Below, piece by piece: positions 10,693 through 22,600 of a stretch of DNA of 64,000 bases. The stretch is taken from positions 8,641,001 to 8,705,000 of the forward strand of contig JANTQA010000026.1 in assembly GCA_027625915.1 (NCBI GenBank), written 5' to 3'. The translations under genes and the position numbers were made by a program. The notes below the pieces were generated by a model. It did not search any database and was not told the DNA's origin. It was given only the letters and a program-made list of their open reading frames with translations. Source of the stretch: Anaeramoeba flamelloides (lineage: Eukaryota > Metamonada > Anaeramoebidae). Every line of letters starts with the position of its first letter. Position 1 is the stretch's first letter.

Positions 10693-12271
10693 AAACACCC
10701 TTTAAATTTATTATAATGAAAAAAAAATAAAAAAATAGATTATTAATTATTTTCAGATTGGATTTGAAAAATTAAGAATTAAATGAATTTTTTATTTATT
10801 GCTCACATTATACTAAATTCATTTTATTAAATCTTCGATAATATCTAGAAAAAAAAAATTTAAATAAAAAAAATCTTCCCAAAAGAAATTCTAGGAATTT
10901 AAAGTTTCAAAATAAAAAGTAATAAGATTGTATTTTGAAAGACTAAATTTATATATTTAGAAAATTGTTGTTCATTATTAATCAAAACAAAAATTATTAA
11001 AAACATTTTTATTTTTGATGAAGAAATAAAAGCTTTACCTTCACTAATATTTTTTAAACAATATATTCTTGGATAATTTATTGTTTTTTTTTTATAGAAT
11101 TTTAGATAATCAAAATATAACGGAAAACTAAAATAGAAATATTACTCATAGAAATTTTTAGAATTTTGAGGAATATTTGAATTTTAATGAAATAACCAAA
11201 AATAAGTAATTGTATTATTTCTTCATATATGTTGAGATTATCACTAATTTTTCTTTTTTTTATTGGTGATCGAATAAATTTTAAAAAAAATGAAAAGTTT
11301 GAGATTCTTCAAATTTACATAAGCTAAAAAAAAAAGGCTGTTAAAAATTGAGTACAATTTCACCATAATCAAAAAAAAAAAAAAAATTGTAAACAATAGA
11401 ATAATTTTCACATTCGGTTTATACAGAAAAGTACTGAATGAAAAATTCATTATTCACAAAAAAAAAATGAAAAAATATGGTTCTTTGTACTTTATATTTT
11501 GAGTTTTAACATAAAAAAATTATTTCATTTTTTAAAGTTTGTCCAGTTATTTTCAGGAATAATTGTTAAATTTATGAAAAATAATTTCATTCAATGAAAA
11601 AAAATGAGAAATTAATCATATTCTTTAGAACTACCAATAATCTGGTTTAATCCAAAAAAAAATAGTTTTTAAGAATTTCTCTTTTTAAGGTTTTCAAAAA
11701 AAAAGATATTAGATCAATTGATATCTTTATGATCCATGTTTTGTACAAATATAAAAATAATTCAATGTGCTGTCTTCACACATGGGTAATCAGTTGTTTT
11801 ATTAATTTATCCAAACAAAGATAATATGAAGAAAAAAAACTTTTTACCTTTATAAAAAAGGTGATATTTCCATACTATTCCGATTATAAAATTAATTAAA
11901 TATAAAGTCTTGAATTAAACTAGGGTTTATGATGTGGTGTCACACATAACAAAACAATTTGTATTCGAAACTTAAATGATTAAAATCAAATCATTTTTTC
12001 AAATTTTTTTCAAAAATTCTTTGTGTAGATTTTGCTCGATTTTTAAAAAAAAGAAAATATTAAATTCGTTTATTACTTTAAAAATCTAACAAAAACAATT
12101 TAACTTCTTTGGTTATTGTCTACTCGTTTTCTTTTTTTTCAATTGAAAGAAAAAAAAAAGCTAATAAAGCTGATCCAAAAACAAACCAAAAAAAAACAAA
12201 AACAAAAACAAACAACAAAAATCGAAAATATAAAAAAAGAAAAAAGAAAAAAACAAATCATTTATTAATTC
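10693..12271. other. Intergenic region and A-rich 5' leader of Arp4
   Basis: No supported gene. The last 100 bases (about 12150-12271), directly before the Arp4 start codon, are nearly pure A and C (runs such as AAAACAAAAACAAACAAC), which looks like an A-rich 5' untranslated leader. No TATA or initiator element can be assigned with confidence. Confidence 0.5.
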
Positions 12272-13561
12272 ATGTTTAGTTTAAATAACGAATTTCCATC
12301 AATTATCCTAGACATAGGAAGTGAGTCTACAAAAGCAGGAATTGGAGGAGAAGATGCGCCACATTTTGTTTTTTCAAGTTATTATGGGCAGGATCTGACC
12401 AAAAATGAATACTATGTAGGGGACAACGTATTAAACCCACGCCTCAATTCTGAAATCCTCAAGATGAAAGCCAATGGGAGCGTCGGCAATTGGGAATCTG
12501 TCATGGAGATTCTCGATCATTTATTCAAGGACAAATTACAAGTAGATGCCAGCGACTATCCAATTTTGTTGACCGAAACCTATGGCACCGAGCAAGGAAC
12601 ACGATCCAAGTTTGCAGAAATCCTCTTTGAAAAGTTCCAAACCCCTGCTTTGTATTTTGCACACGACGCTGTTCTTTCTCTTTTTGCATTGGGCAAAAGC
12701 TCAGGGCTTGTTGTTGATCTAGGATCCACCACAAGGGTTGTGCCGGTGCACGAGGGTTATATTTTACGGTCAGGGATTGGCACCTCTCAAATGGGATCAA
12801 TACTAATCGAAGATCTGTATCGCCACTTATTACACACCCGTGGCACACCGAATCTTGAGCACAAGTATTTTTCAAAAAATCAAAATAAAAATTATAATAC
12901 AAATACCAGCAACCAAATGAATCTGAATGGCGGGTTCCAATACAGAAAATCCCACAACCAATTTTTTGACCATCTTATTTATAAGGACATGAAGGAATCG
13001 CTATCGAACGTCGTTCAAGATAAGGACATCATTATTGAACTCATTCAAAATGGGAGCAATTCCTCGAATTATGTGGATTTAAATTATGAACTGCCCAACA
13101 AAATGTCACTTGCTGATCTCCAGTTGGACAGCTCCTTAATTGTCGAAACTTGGTTTAGCGAGAACAATTATTTAAACAAAAATGGCTTGAATGTTTCGAA
13201 TTTGAACCCAAATTTTTCTTCAAACAATATAGTACCCATCCAAGACCTTGTTGCTCATTCAATCAACAATTCTTTAACAGATATTAAGCAATCCCTCTCA
13301 GAGTGCATCCTTTTCACAGGCGGCGGCGCTCTAACAAAAGGAATCATCCCTCGTGCAGAAAAGGAAATTCAAAACAAAATGTTTAAAAATTCTAATTGCA
13401 AAGTTATTCAATTTGAAAATTCAATAGAAACACGCTTTAGTTCTTGGATCGGTGGTTCAATTCTTGCCAGTTTGACTTTTTTTCAGCATCTTTGGATTTC
13501 GAAAAAGCAGTACGAAGAAAATGGTCCACAAATAGTCGAAGAAAAATTTTTAAAAAAATAA
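12272..13561 (+). CDS. ARP4: Actin-related protein Arp4 / BAF53-like
   Basis: An intact single-exon gene of 429 residues, the usual Arp4 length. It shows the actin fold: phosphate-1 loop IILDIGSESTKAGIGGED (about 11-28), phosphate-2 loop GLVVDLGSTTRVVPVHEGY (about 144-162) and the adenosine motif LFTGGGALTKG (about 346-356). The C-terminus RFSSWIGGSILASL followed by FFQHLWISKKQYEE is nearly the vertebrate BAF53/ACTL6A signature, which separates it from conventional actin and other Arps. Family knowledge: Arp4 is a nuclear subunit shared by INO80, SWR1, NuA4 and BAF-type chromatin complexes, where it pairs with actin on the HSA helix. An N-rich loop near residues 200-225 replaces part of subdomain 4, a usual site of insertions. 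The GC content is clearly higher than in the flanks. Confidence 0.92.
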   Translation: MFSLNNEFPSIILDIGSESTKAGIGGEDAPHFVFSSYYGQDLTKNEYYVGDNVLNPRLNSEILKMKANGSVGNWESVMEILDHLFKDKLQVDASDYPILLTETYGTEQGTRSKFAEILFEKFQTPALYFAHDAVLSLFALGKSSGLVVDLGSTTRVVPVHEGYILRSGIGTSQMGSILIEDLYRHLLHTRGTPNLEHKYFSKNQNKNYNTNTSNQMNLNGGFQYRKSHNQFFDHLIYKDMKESLSNVVQDKDIIIELIQNGSNSSNYVDLNYELPNKMSLADLQLDSSLIVETWFSENNYLNKNGLNVSNLNPNFSSNNIVPIQDLVAHSINNSLTDIKQSLSECILFTGGGALTKGIIPRAEKEIQNKMFKNSNCKVIQFENSIETRFSSWIGGSILASLTFFQHLWISKKQYEENGPQIVEEKFLKK

Positions 13562-13805
13562 ATTTATATATTTGATTGTTTTATTTTTTTTATTATTTTG
13601 ATTTTTTTATTTTTTCATTTTTACGAAAAGTGGAGTGTTGTACGTAAAAATTATTGAATGAAATTGGTTTTGAGAATTATTATTTTTTTTGATGATTTGG
13701 GGCAATATTTAGAAATTATCAAATAATAGATAATCAGATTGTACCAAGAAACCAGAAAAGAACAAATATACATTCATTACAAATATGATAAATATTTTTC
13801 ATATT

Positions 13806-14048
13806 TTGATGACTGATAAATTCATATAAATAAATAAAATTTTTTATTCAATTTCCATTTTTGTCATTTTTTTTTATCTTTACTTATAAAACAACACAAG
13901 AGAAATAGCCTTTCTCTTGTCAAATCAATTTTACAAAGTTATTTTAATTTAAAGCAATAAAATACTTTATTCAAAGAAAGGTAAAAAAATTTATAAAATG
14001 AAAAATGAAATAAAATTTTCAGATATTAATTTGTATTTATCAGTATCT
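13806..14048. mobile_element. MITE with ACTGATAAATTC termini
   Basis: Terminal arms (about 13806-13870 and 13978-14048) are imperfect inverted repeats starting near GACTGATAAATTCATATAAA on the left and ending ...ATTTGTATTTATCAGTATC on the right. A small perfect palindrome (CAAGAGAAA...TTTCTCTTG) sits at the centre. No ORF. Single arms of the same family occur at about 8300 and about 23053. Confidence 0.65.
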
Positions 14049-14732
14049 TAAATATAAAAAAATATTTCACCATAACTTTTAAATTCTATTTTTTTTTTGT
14101 TTATTAATTCAATTAATTTTTGAAGTAAATTACATTTTTAAAAATTGTCTCATAAAAGTTATAGAATTTTTTTTTACAAAATGATGATTGAATTTTTCTA
14201 AAAATCTAATAAATAAATTGCAATTATTTTCTTTCGGATTATTAATTAATAATAAAATGGGTGAAAAAAATTAAAAAAAAATAGTATTTGATATTATTTT
14301 GATCATAAATATAAAATCAAAGAATTTAAATTTTGTACATTATAAAATTTTTAATTTTATTAAGCAATATAATATTATTTTTTTCTTGATAAAAAAAAAA
14401 TAAATAATAAGTTTATCCCATTTTTTATTTTTATTTTGTAATAAGTTTTTTTTCAACATTATTCAAAACAAAAAATGTACAAACATATTATTTTAAAATT
14501 GCAAAATAAATATTATTTTTTGAAGTAAAAATTATTTATTCAAAAATCATTTTTTTAAAAATTTTTAAAAAATCTTTTTAATGGATTCCTTAATTAAATA
14601 TTACATATTTACCCATATTATTATTATTATGTTTTTTTTATTTTATTTAGTATTTCTCAATTTTACTTAATTATAACTTTTATTTTTTTTAAATTTTTTA
14701 TCAACATTATTATCAATTTTTTATTTTAAATA

Positions 14733-14926
14733 CAGTCAGTTCCACTTTTAAGGCACAAAATTTCAACGAAATTTAAGGCAAATAAAAATCTCAAATTAAG
14801 GCACAAAATTCAGGTTCTAATAAAAAAAATTGCTAAAAAAAAATTACAAATTTTGTGTCTTAATTTGAGATTTTTTTGTACATTAAATTTCGTTGAAAAT
14901 TTGTGTCTTAAAGGTGAAACTGACTT
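14733..14926. mobile_element. TA-flanked MITE, CAGTCAGTTCC family, copy 1
   Basis: A 194-bp element with long terminal inverted repeats. It begins CAGTCAGTTCCACTTTTAAG and ends in the complement (...CTTAAAGGTGAAACTGACTT). Both sides carry TA (14731-14732 and 14927-14928), as expected of the Tc1/mariner/pogo superfamily. The arms share blocks AACGAAATTTAAGG and AATCTCAAATTAAGGCAC. A second copy is at 45086. No coding capacity. Confidence 0.85.
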
Positions 14927-14928
14927 TA

Positions 14929-17860
14929 GATGTACAAAAATTCATAGAAATTGAATTTTGAATTTCAAAATCCAAATTTATTCAATTAATAAATTATTTT
15001 AAAAAAATATTTTCGGTTGAACAAAAAAATTACAATAATATTTAAAAATTGACTTTGATTCTACTGGAAAGATTAATAAAGTAAAAAAAATAACTATTTT
15101 TTGTAAAAATTTTGAATTAATTTCTTATGTTAATAGAAGTGATTTTATATGGCTTTAATTATTCTCAATTAAAATATCTATTTTTATATTAAAATCTTTT
15201 TTTATTTTTTTTACTATGTCTTTTTTCCTGTTTCTTTTTCTTTCTTTTGATATATTCAATTTTTATACATTTTCTATTTCTTTCAATATCTTTTTTCAAT
15301 CTTTTTTTATTTTTTTTTTTTTGCAAAAACCAAGTTGGAAAGAAAAAAAACATTATGAAAATACCCAAATCAAAAGTAAAAAAAAAAAAAATAGAAACTA
15401 TAAAAATTCTTTAAAATATAAAAATTAATTACTAAAAAAATTTATCTTTTAACTTTATTAATGAATTTTCATTAAAAAAAACTTGATTACTTATTTCAAA
15501 AATTACAACTCAGTTTTTTTTTAGTTTTTGGTTTTGTTTTTTTTTAATTTTTGAAAATATTAAGTTTCATATATTTAGAATAATTTACAAAGTAATTATT
15601 AAATCTGATAAAAAAAGGAATTTTTATTGAATATTAAAAGATATTTTTTTTATTTTTTATTTATTATTTCGAGTAAATCAAAGTTCTTGAAATAAAGAGT
15701 ATATTTCATCATGTATTTTGTTTTGAATCTTGTTAGTTTTGCAATCATTTTATTTCTTTATAGTTATTTCTTTATAGTTATTTTCTTCAAAATCCTTTCT
15801 TGTTTTTAGATAGAAAAGTTATTGTATCTCCATTTCACTCAAATGTGTCTAGCCAAAAATGAAAAATTCACTTTATTTTAAAGTATCAACCAAACCTGGA
15901 TTATTTAGAAATACGAGAAATTCTCAAATTCGTATTAGAGTTAATAATTATCAGAGAAAAGCCTGAATTAATCATAAATTTCAAAAAAAAATGTTAAAAA
16001 AACTTTTTGGGGACTTTTCATTGAAATGTCTTGTGTAAAATTCTCGATTTTTTTCGGAAATTAAAATTGTTGACAGTAATATTTTTTACTTGTTATCTAT
16101 GAATTTTAAAAAAAAACATAAAATACCTCACTTTTCTTATTGTTGATATTGTTTTTAAAATATTTTTTTTTCATAGTTAATTTTTAAAAAGAAAATAAAG
16201 TTGAAAAATGATAAAAAATGATTTTGATCAAAAAATTGAAATTTTAGTTTGAGAAGAATAATGAATTAAACTTATTAGAATGTGTTCTATTTCTACATTA
16301 AAACCGTGTCCATTTGACTAAAAAAGATTTTCTTTAAAAAATTTCCTATGAGGTCATTTTTTAAAATTCTTACACATTATTGGGGATTTTCTATATATTT
16401 TTTTAATTTCCGAGTTAAGTCGAGAGTGTTCTAAAAATTGTTTCCAAATATCAATAAGGAGATAAGTGAAATTTTTAGATAGTTATTTCTTTGTTATATA
16501 AAAATAGAGACAGGTTTTGAAAAATGGCAGGAAATTGGTAGTATTGTATTAAATCCATTAAAATTCCCATTTCTCAAAAATAGAAAGAACGTTATTTCTA
16601 CACTGTCACAATAAATTTTTTTTAAAGAACAAAATAAACTGAAAAAATTTTGTAAATTTAATTTCCAAAAGATCCTTTCATGGAAAATTCTTCAAAACCT
16701 ATCACACATATCCTCAACCCAATTTCTCTTGATACAACAAAAAGGATTTTAAGAGAAACAATCCAAGCAGAAAAAAATTTATCAAAAAATCATTAAAAAT
16801 GTGAAGTGCTATTGGAATAGATCATGTTGTTTCAAAAAGAATTCGGGGTGTAAACTCTCCCCTTAGTCATGACTGGGAGATTTAATTCAATGAAAAACAA
16901 TAAGAACCAAAAAAAAAAAAAAAATTACAACTCCTTTGGGATAATTAAAATAGCTGTTCCAGATCTACCATGAAAATTTATTAGACCCTGAAATTGATTT
17001 TCTCTTCTGAAATTTTATTTTGTCTAACAAACCATCCAATTTTCCAGCCCTACTATGAAAATTTATAAAAAAGTTGTGAAAAAAATCTCGGATATTATTT
17101 TTAATTTTCAATTTTCGGAAAATTGTTATATAATTTCTTTTATTTAAAATCAAATACTTTTTTTAAGAATAAAACTTTTAAAATTAATAACCCCCCCCCC
17201 CCACTTATTAGTATAATGATTAATGAAATTACACTTGTTCAAAACTCTATTCAATCAATCTAAAACGGGAATTAAAAATTATCATTTTCGAAACTCGAGT
17301 AAAACTCTATTGTTTTTCAAAAAAAGATGATCTACTTAATCTATCTAACAAAATAATGATTATTCTATAGGCACCCCACTTTCATGAACTTTAGGAAGAT
17401 TTATTACTAGGCCCATAAAAATTTTGGTTATTTATAAAAAGGATTTGATTAAAAATAAAAGAAATTACACCTCAATTTTCCTAATATTATAAATTAAAAA
17501 TCTTGTCGGGAATTTTTTCAAGCCCTATATTTTTTTCACTGCTATACAAGAAAAAAAATTAGTTATCAATTTTTTTTTTTTATGGGAATTGACAAAATAA
17601 TTCCTTAAAATGCTTAAATTAATGGACTAATCTCTATTAAATTTTTTTAGCTGAATTTAATCAAGATTGAGAAAATTATTTACCAATTATTTAGATTTAA
17701 AAAATACTGTTTATTTTCAATATTAAACATATTTCTAGTTAAGGAATCCTTATTTAGAAATTGGTCAAAAAATAAAAATAATAATGACTATTCCCTTAAA
17801 ATCAATTTTTTTAAATTTGGTTTTGGATCTAGAAATCAATGAATAAAAAAATACTTACAT
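14929..17860. other. Intergenic AT-rich DNA
   Basis: Mostly homopolymer-rich DNA. It includes a C run at 17192-17202 and a 38-codon ORF at 16680-16796, listed separately. A phrase close to TAAATTTTCATRGTAGRNCTGGAA occurs twice on the minus strand near 16950 and 17050, a short direct repeat. Confidence 0.5.
16680..16796 (+). other. Small coding-like ORF, 38 residues
   Basis: ATG at 16680, reading MENSSKPITHILNPISLDTT and then a charged helix-like tail to a TAA. The composition is more protein-like than its surroundings. There is no recognisable domain and no splice partner, so it may be an exon, a decayed gene or chance. Confidence 0.2.
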
Positions 17861-17879
17861 TAAGATGGGTCTTCAATTT

Positions 17880-18254
17880 CCAAAATTGGTTAAAATCCAG
17901 CTTTTTACAATACAAAAACAAAGATCGGAAAATGAACTTTCAAGTTTCCATGGTTTCTGTGATTTCTGTGGTTCAATAGTTTCTGTGACTTTCGAGTTTT
18001 CCTTGTTTCTTTTCGTGAAAAAATTTAATTTTTGTTGTTGGTTTTTACAAAAAAAAAATAACCCAAATGAAGTAAGAGAAGTTTCAAAATTTTATCTTAT
18101 GATAGAAATTATACTTTCTCTTTCAAAAAACACAATTTTAAAATAGAAAACAAATCTTTATGTCTTATGAATTTTCAAAGTTGGGTTGGAACGGTTATAT
18201 GGCTGTGGAGATAATGTCACAATCCAAAGTAACTCAATCATTTTTAATCATTGA
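17880..18254 (+). pseudogene. Possible RCC1-like gene remnant
   Basis: At 18177-18254 the plus strand reads KVGLERLYGCGDNVTIQSNS, which fits one RCC1 blade (LYGCGDN where RCC1 has ..WGxN) and resembles the family of the gene at 1682-2177. The preceding 17880-18025 is open on both strands without a convincing assignment; its minus strand ends in a good donor-like GTAAGTATT. I read this as a decayed or dispersed fragment. Confidence is low because only one blade is visible. Confidence 0.3.
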
Positions 18255-19609
18255 TAATACGATCATTTAGTATAAAAGTTGTTTGTTTATTGAGAGTGTT
18301 TTTAATGTTTATAAATCGTGATTATTATTTTTTTTTTCATTTTCATGTTCATTAACAAGGTGTCCGAGTTCACTAATCTCAAAATTTATTTTGTTTTAAA
18401 AAATGACTTAAAATGATTTTTTGATTCAAATTGGAGAATATTTTAAAGATCATTCAATCATAATTTAAATAAGATTGGAACATATTGGGTTGAGACTAAA
18501 TAGTTGCTTTACAAACGTAGTCCTTAAAATTTTCTGTTTTAATCTAGTAATCAAAATAATCAATTCCCAACGACTAAAATCTGTATCACAAAATATAATC
18601 CGTGCTTTTTTTTCATCTTTTTCCAATGCGACATCCAATTAACAACCCAATAGTATACCCAAGTTCAAATCAATTTTGAAAGTAAACTACTTGATATTTT
18701 ATGATGTTTTTAAATTAGGAATGCAATTTGTTGATAATTTTTCATAATATTCCCAGTTTTTTTGAAATTTTCTGTTTCTTTGATTTCTATAATTTTCTCT
18801 AAATTTGCTCTATTTTTTGAGATAAATTTTTTTCCAATTTGTTCCTTCATTTTTGGGATTTCTTTTTAAATATTAGAACTTTAAGAAACGAGTACCATAT
18901 TTAATTAGAGTTTATTGTTAGTTTCTTTGATTGGTTGATGTCTAAATCTTCTATAACAAAAAAACAAGCTTTTTATTTGAAACATGGATTAAATTTTTTT
19001 GCACGCTTTAATTTGAACAACAGTCGTGATTTATTTTTGTTTTTATGATTTTACTTTACTTCCCACTCAAATCTCTACTTCACATTTAAAATTTTAAACC
19101 CTCACTTGATTAAACAAGAAAACTTTCAAAAAATGAAAATTTGAAAAAAAGTTTACTAATTTTTTAAACAAAAAGCTAATGAAAACTTTTTGTAAAGAGT
19201 TGAAAAAAAAGAAAAAAATTTTGAAATTAAATGAGAATTTTAAATATCATCAAATCATACTTTGTTGCCAGGTAAATTTACATTGTTTTCTTTCCAGTTT
19301 TACATTTTAGAGTAATTACCATTTAATGAATTGGTAAATTTTGTTTGGGGGGTGAAAAAAAAGAATACTTGAAATCAATGATAAAATTTATTCATTAGCT
19401 TTAATAAGAAAATAAATGTCGTGTTTTTTTCTGCTTTCGAAAATTAGTCAATACTGAGTTTGAAAAATAAGTTTGGAACAATGTCGCGTCAATTAATAAT
19501 CAACAGAATTAATAAATTGAGACTGGTTAGGTATTTTTGGAATAAAAAAAATTTTCGGGATTGTTGCTAAGTGAAAAATTAATTATTTTTTACATTTTCT
19601 TCTTGTTGA
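18255..19609. other. Intergenic region upstream of the PH gene
   Basis: AT-rich, without supported features. The T-rich stretch directly before 19610 could be promoter or leader of the PH gene, but no defined element can be named. Confidence 0.5.
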
Positions 19610-22600
19610 ATGAATATTTCTGATTTTTCTGGGTATCTAACAAAAAGAGGTAAAAGAGTTACCAATTGGAAATATCGTTTTTTTCATTTAACAAACAAAA
19701 AATGTGCTTATTATAAGAATGAAGAGAAATTTAAAAAGAATGCTGGCAAACCAAAAGGAATCATTAATTTAAACAACGATACATCAGTTGGTAATTATTT
19801 TCCTTTTTATCTTCTTAACCAACCACCGTTAACTTACAAACTATTTAGTCTTTCAATTTCCATGGCAAGTGTTTGTTTGCGATTTTCTGTTAAAAAAAAT
19901 CTCAAAAATCTACATCAACAAAAACAATTAAAAAAATAAAAAAAAAAATTACAGGAATCGCAGCTTTTGAAGAAAATAAAGAAAAACCACACTCCTTTTA
20001 TATCAAAACACCAGAAAGAACCTACCTAATTTTTGCTCGAAATAAAGAACAATTGACGAAATGGCTAAAAAATTTAACCTTGCATATAAGCCATCCAATC
20101 CAAGAAAAACTAAAATTTTTGACTCAATTCCCATGCCCATTTATAAGTTACGAGAAAAAGTGGTCACCAAAATCAGAAAATGTATGTTATTTATTCACAA
20201 ATTCTTTTCCTTACAACAACAGCCATAAAAACAAAAAACAAATTTCACTTTGCCTTTTTTCATCCAATACAGGAAAAATTTTTTTAATTCATTTTCTCAA
20301 ACCAACTTATGGCAACAAGTCGAAAAAAGAAAAAGATCTTCAAACCAATTAAAAAACGAAAATTCTGCACTTAGTTTGGCTCTCCGTTCCTGGGACGTTA
20401 AGATCAAAGTAAAGTTTTTTAGGTTGGCAATAACTGTTTACCTGATAGTTTGTAAAAAAAAAGTAAGATGATCTTTTGGTAGGATTGTAAAAACATAAAA
20501 GACAATGAGACGGATTCATCAAATTGTTCTCATTTTTGGAAATATCAAAAAAAGTTGAAGAAAAAACAAAAATTCAAGTTTAAAAACCCTTTTAAAAAAA
20601 AACTAGTTGAATAACAAAGTACTCAAAATAGTGCTATTGAAGTTTGTTCTCTTTTATAGATCCTTTTGAAAATATTTTTTCAAAATCTCTTTTTGTCTGA
20701 AAAAAGACGACTTTGAAAACAGAGAATTTTAAAATTACTGTTATTTTCCAATTAATAAATGAAAATTTTTATTTCAATTTCCAAAATGTAGATTAATTAT
20801 TGCTGTTACGATCAAATTAGCAGAGTAAAAATTTTGTCTTAGAGTTCACGAAGGAAGTTTAATTTATTGTTATAAAATATCATGTCTAAAAATATCATTT
20901 CTAAATGATTTTTCTAATCTTTTGATTTTCTTCAACTTGTAAACTAGAAAAATATTTTGGGATGTGAACCAAAAATTTTCGTTTTTTAATTGGAAAATAA
21001 TAGTATTGTAAACTTCTCACTTATTCTAAAAATAAAACCTTGCGACACTTTTTTGGTCGTATGATAAATTTAACTTTTCAGGGTGTGTTTTCGAAAATAT
21101 TTTTAATATAGCCTTTTGTTGGGTTTTAATTAAATTGGATTCTTTTTTTTTTTCAAAAAACTAGTTCATTAATTCAACAATCTTTATTAATAAAAGCCTT
21201 GCAGAACGAACAATAAATGTAATAATCTATTAAAGGTTTTAAGCATTTAAATTGTAATAAATTCAAATCGAAACTCTGTTTAAATTACTAATATTTTCCA
21301 ATTAAAAAACGAAAATTTTTGGTTCACATCCCAAAATATTTTTCTAGTTTACAAGTTGAAGAAAATCCAAAGATCTGAACAACACTGTTGAGAAATGATA
21401 TTTTTTGACAATAAATTAAACTTCTTTAGTTAACTAACTCTAATATAAAATTTTTCCTCTGCTAATTTGATCGTAGCAGTAAAAATAAAATACATTTTGA
21501 AACTTGAAATAAAAATTTTCATTTATTAATTAGAAAATAACATTATTTAATACAAAACGATCATTAAAAAATTTTTTCAAATAAAAATTAAACCTTTAAT
21601 ATATTATTACATTTATTGTTCGTTCTGCAAGGCTTTTATTAAAAAATATTTTTGAAAGATATTTAACAATTTAAGTTGGAAAATCCAATTTTGCACGTTC
21701 TTTTAATATTTTTTTGAAATTTTATAGTAAAAAATTTGAATACTTTTTTGCTTCTAGCTAAGATGCCAGTTTCTAATAATATATTTCAAAGGTATTTTAA
21801 ATCTGATGAATATCACTCAAATCCGGAATCATTTTTTTTGACTAGGAAAGAATTATTTGTTCTTTTAAATTGAAAAAAATATTTTTTTTTGATTTTTCGT
21901 TAGGTTATTTAATTTTTGAAATAAACCGAAAATTTATTAAAATTTTCAGTTTATTCCAAAAAGTAAAAAAACCTCGGGCACTCTCAATATTTATCATCAG
22001 TTATTTTTTTTTTCATATTTGAGTTTTTTTTTGATGAATAGAGTGTTTTCAAAACTATTAGTTATTATCTATTCAAGTAAATATCCTAAAGTTGAATTAA
22101 ACTAAAATTCATTATCACATCCATTTATTGAAAAATTTTTACCTCAAAATAGACCTTTATTTCTCGACAAGGGACTTTTAAAAATCGTGGTACGACTAAT
22201 AACAATAAATACAACAGCCTCAAGATTTTTAAGTTTTGGGATGTTGATTATACTGTGAATAAGCTTTATTAAGGTGGATGAAATGGTAATTGAAGTAATA
22301 GTTTTGTCTAACTTTTTTTTTTCTATTTTATTTTTTCATAATAGTGATGTGCAATAATGATTTCTGAATTTTTCATATTTTTTTGTTAAAATTGTGATTT
22401 TTTCATTAACTATGATACTTTTTTGTATTACCCCCTAAGGGCCAGGAAACTTGGCCATATATTTGATGTATTTAGTAACATTCTATTGTATTTAAAAAAG
22501 AAAGGAAGTGATTTGGAGTAGAAACATCAAATGAAAATCGAAAATATTTTTTTCAAATTCAAACAAGCCCAAACATCTCGAATTGTTTATTAAATGGAAT

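Noticed and set aside
12525-12902. 125-codon minus-strand ORF within Arp4
   Set aside because: Mirror of the highly conserved Arp4 frame, which explains the sequence fully.
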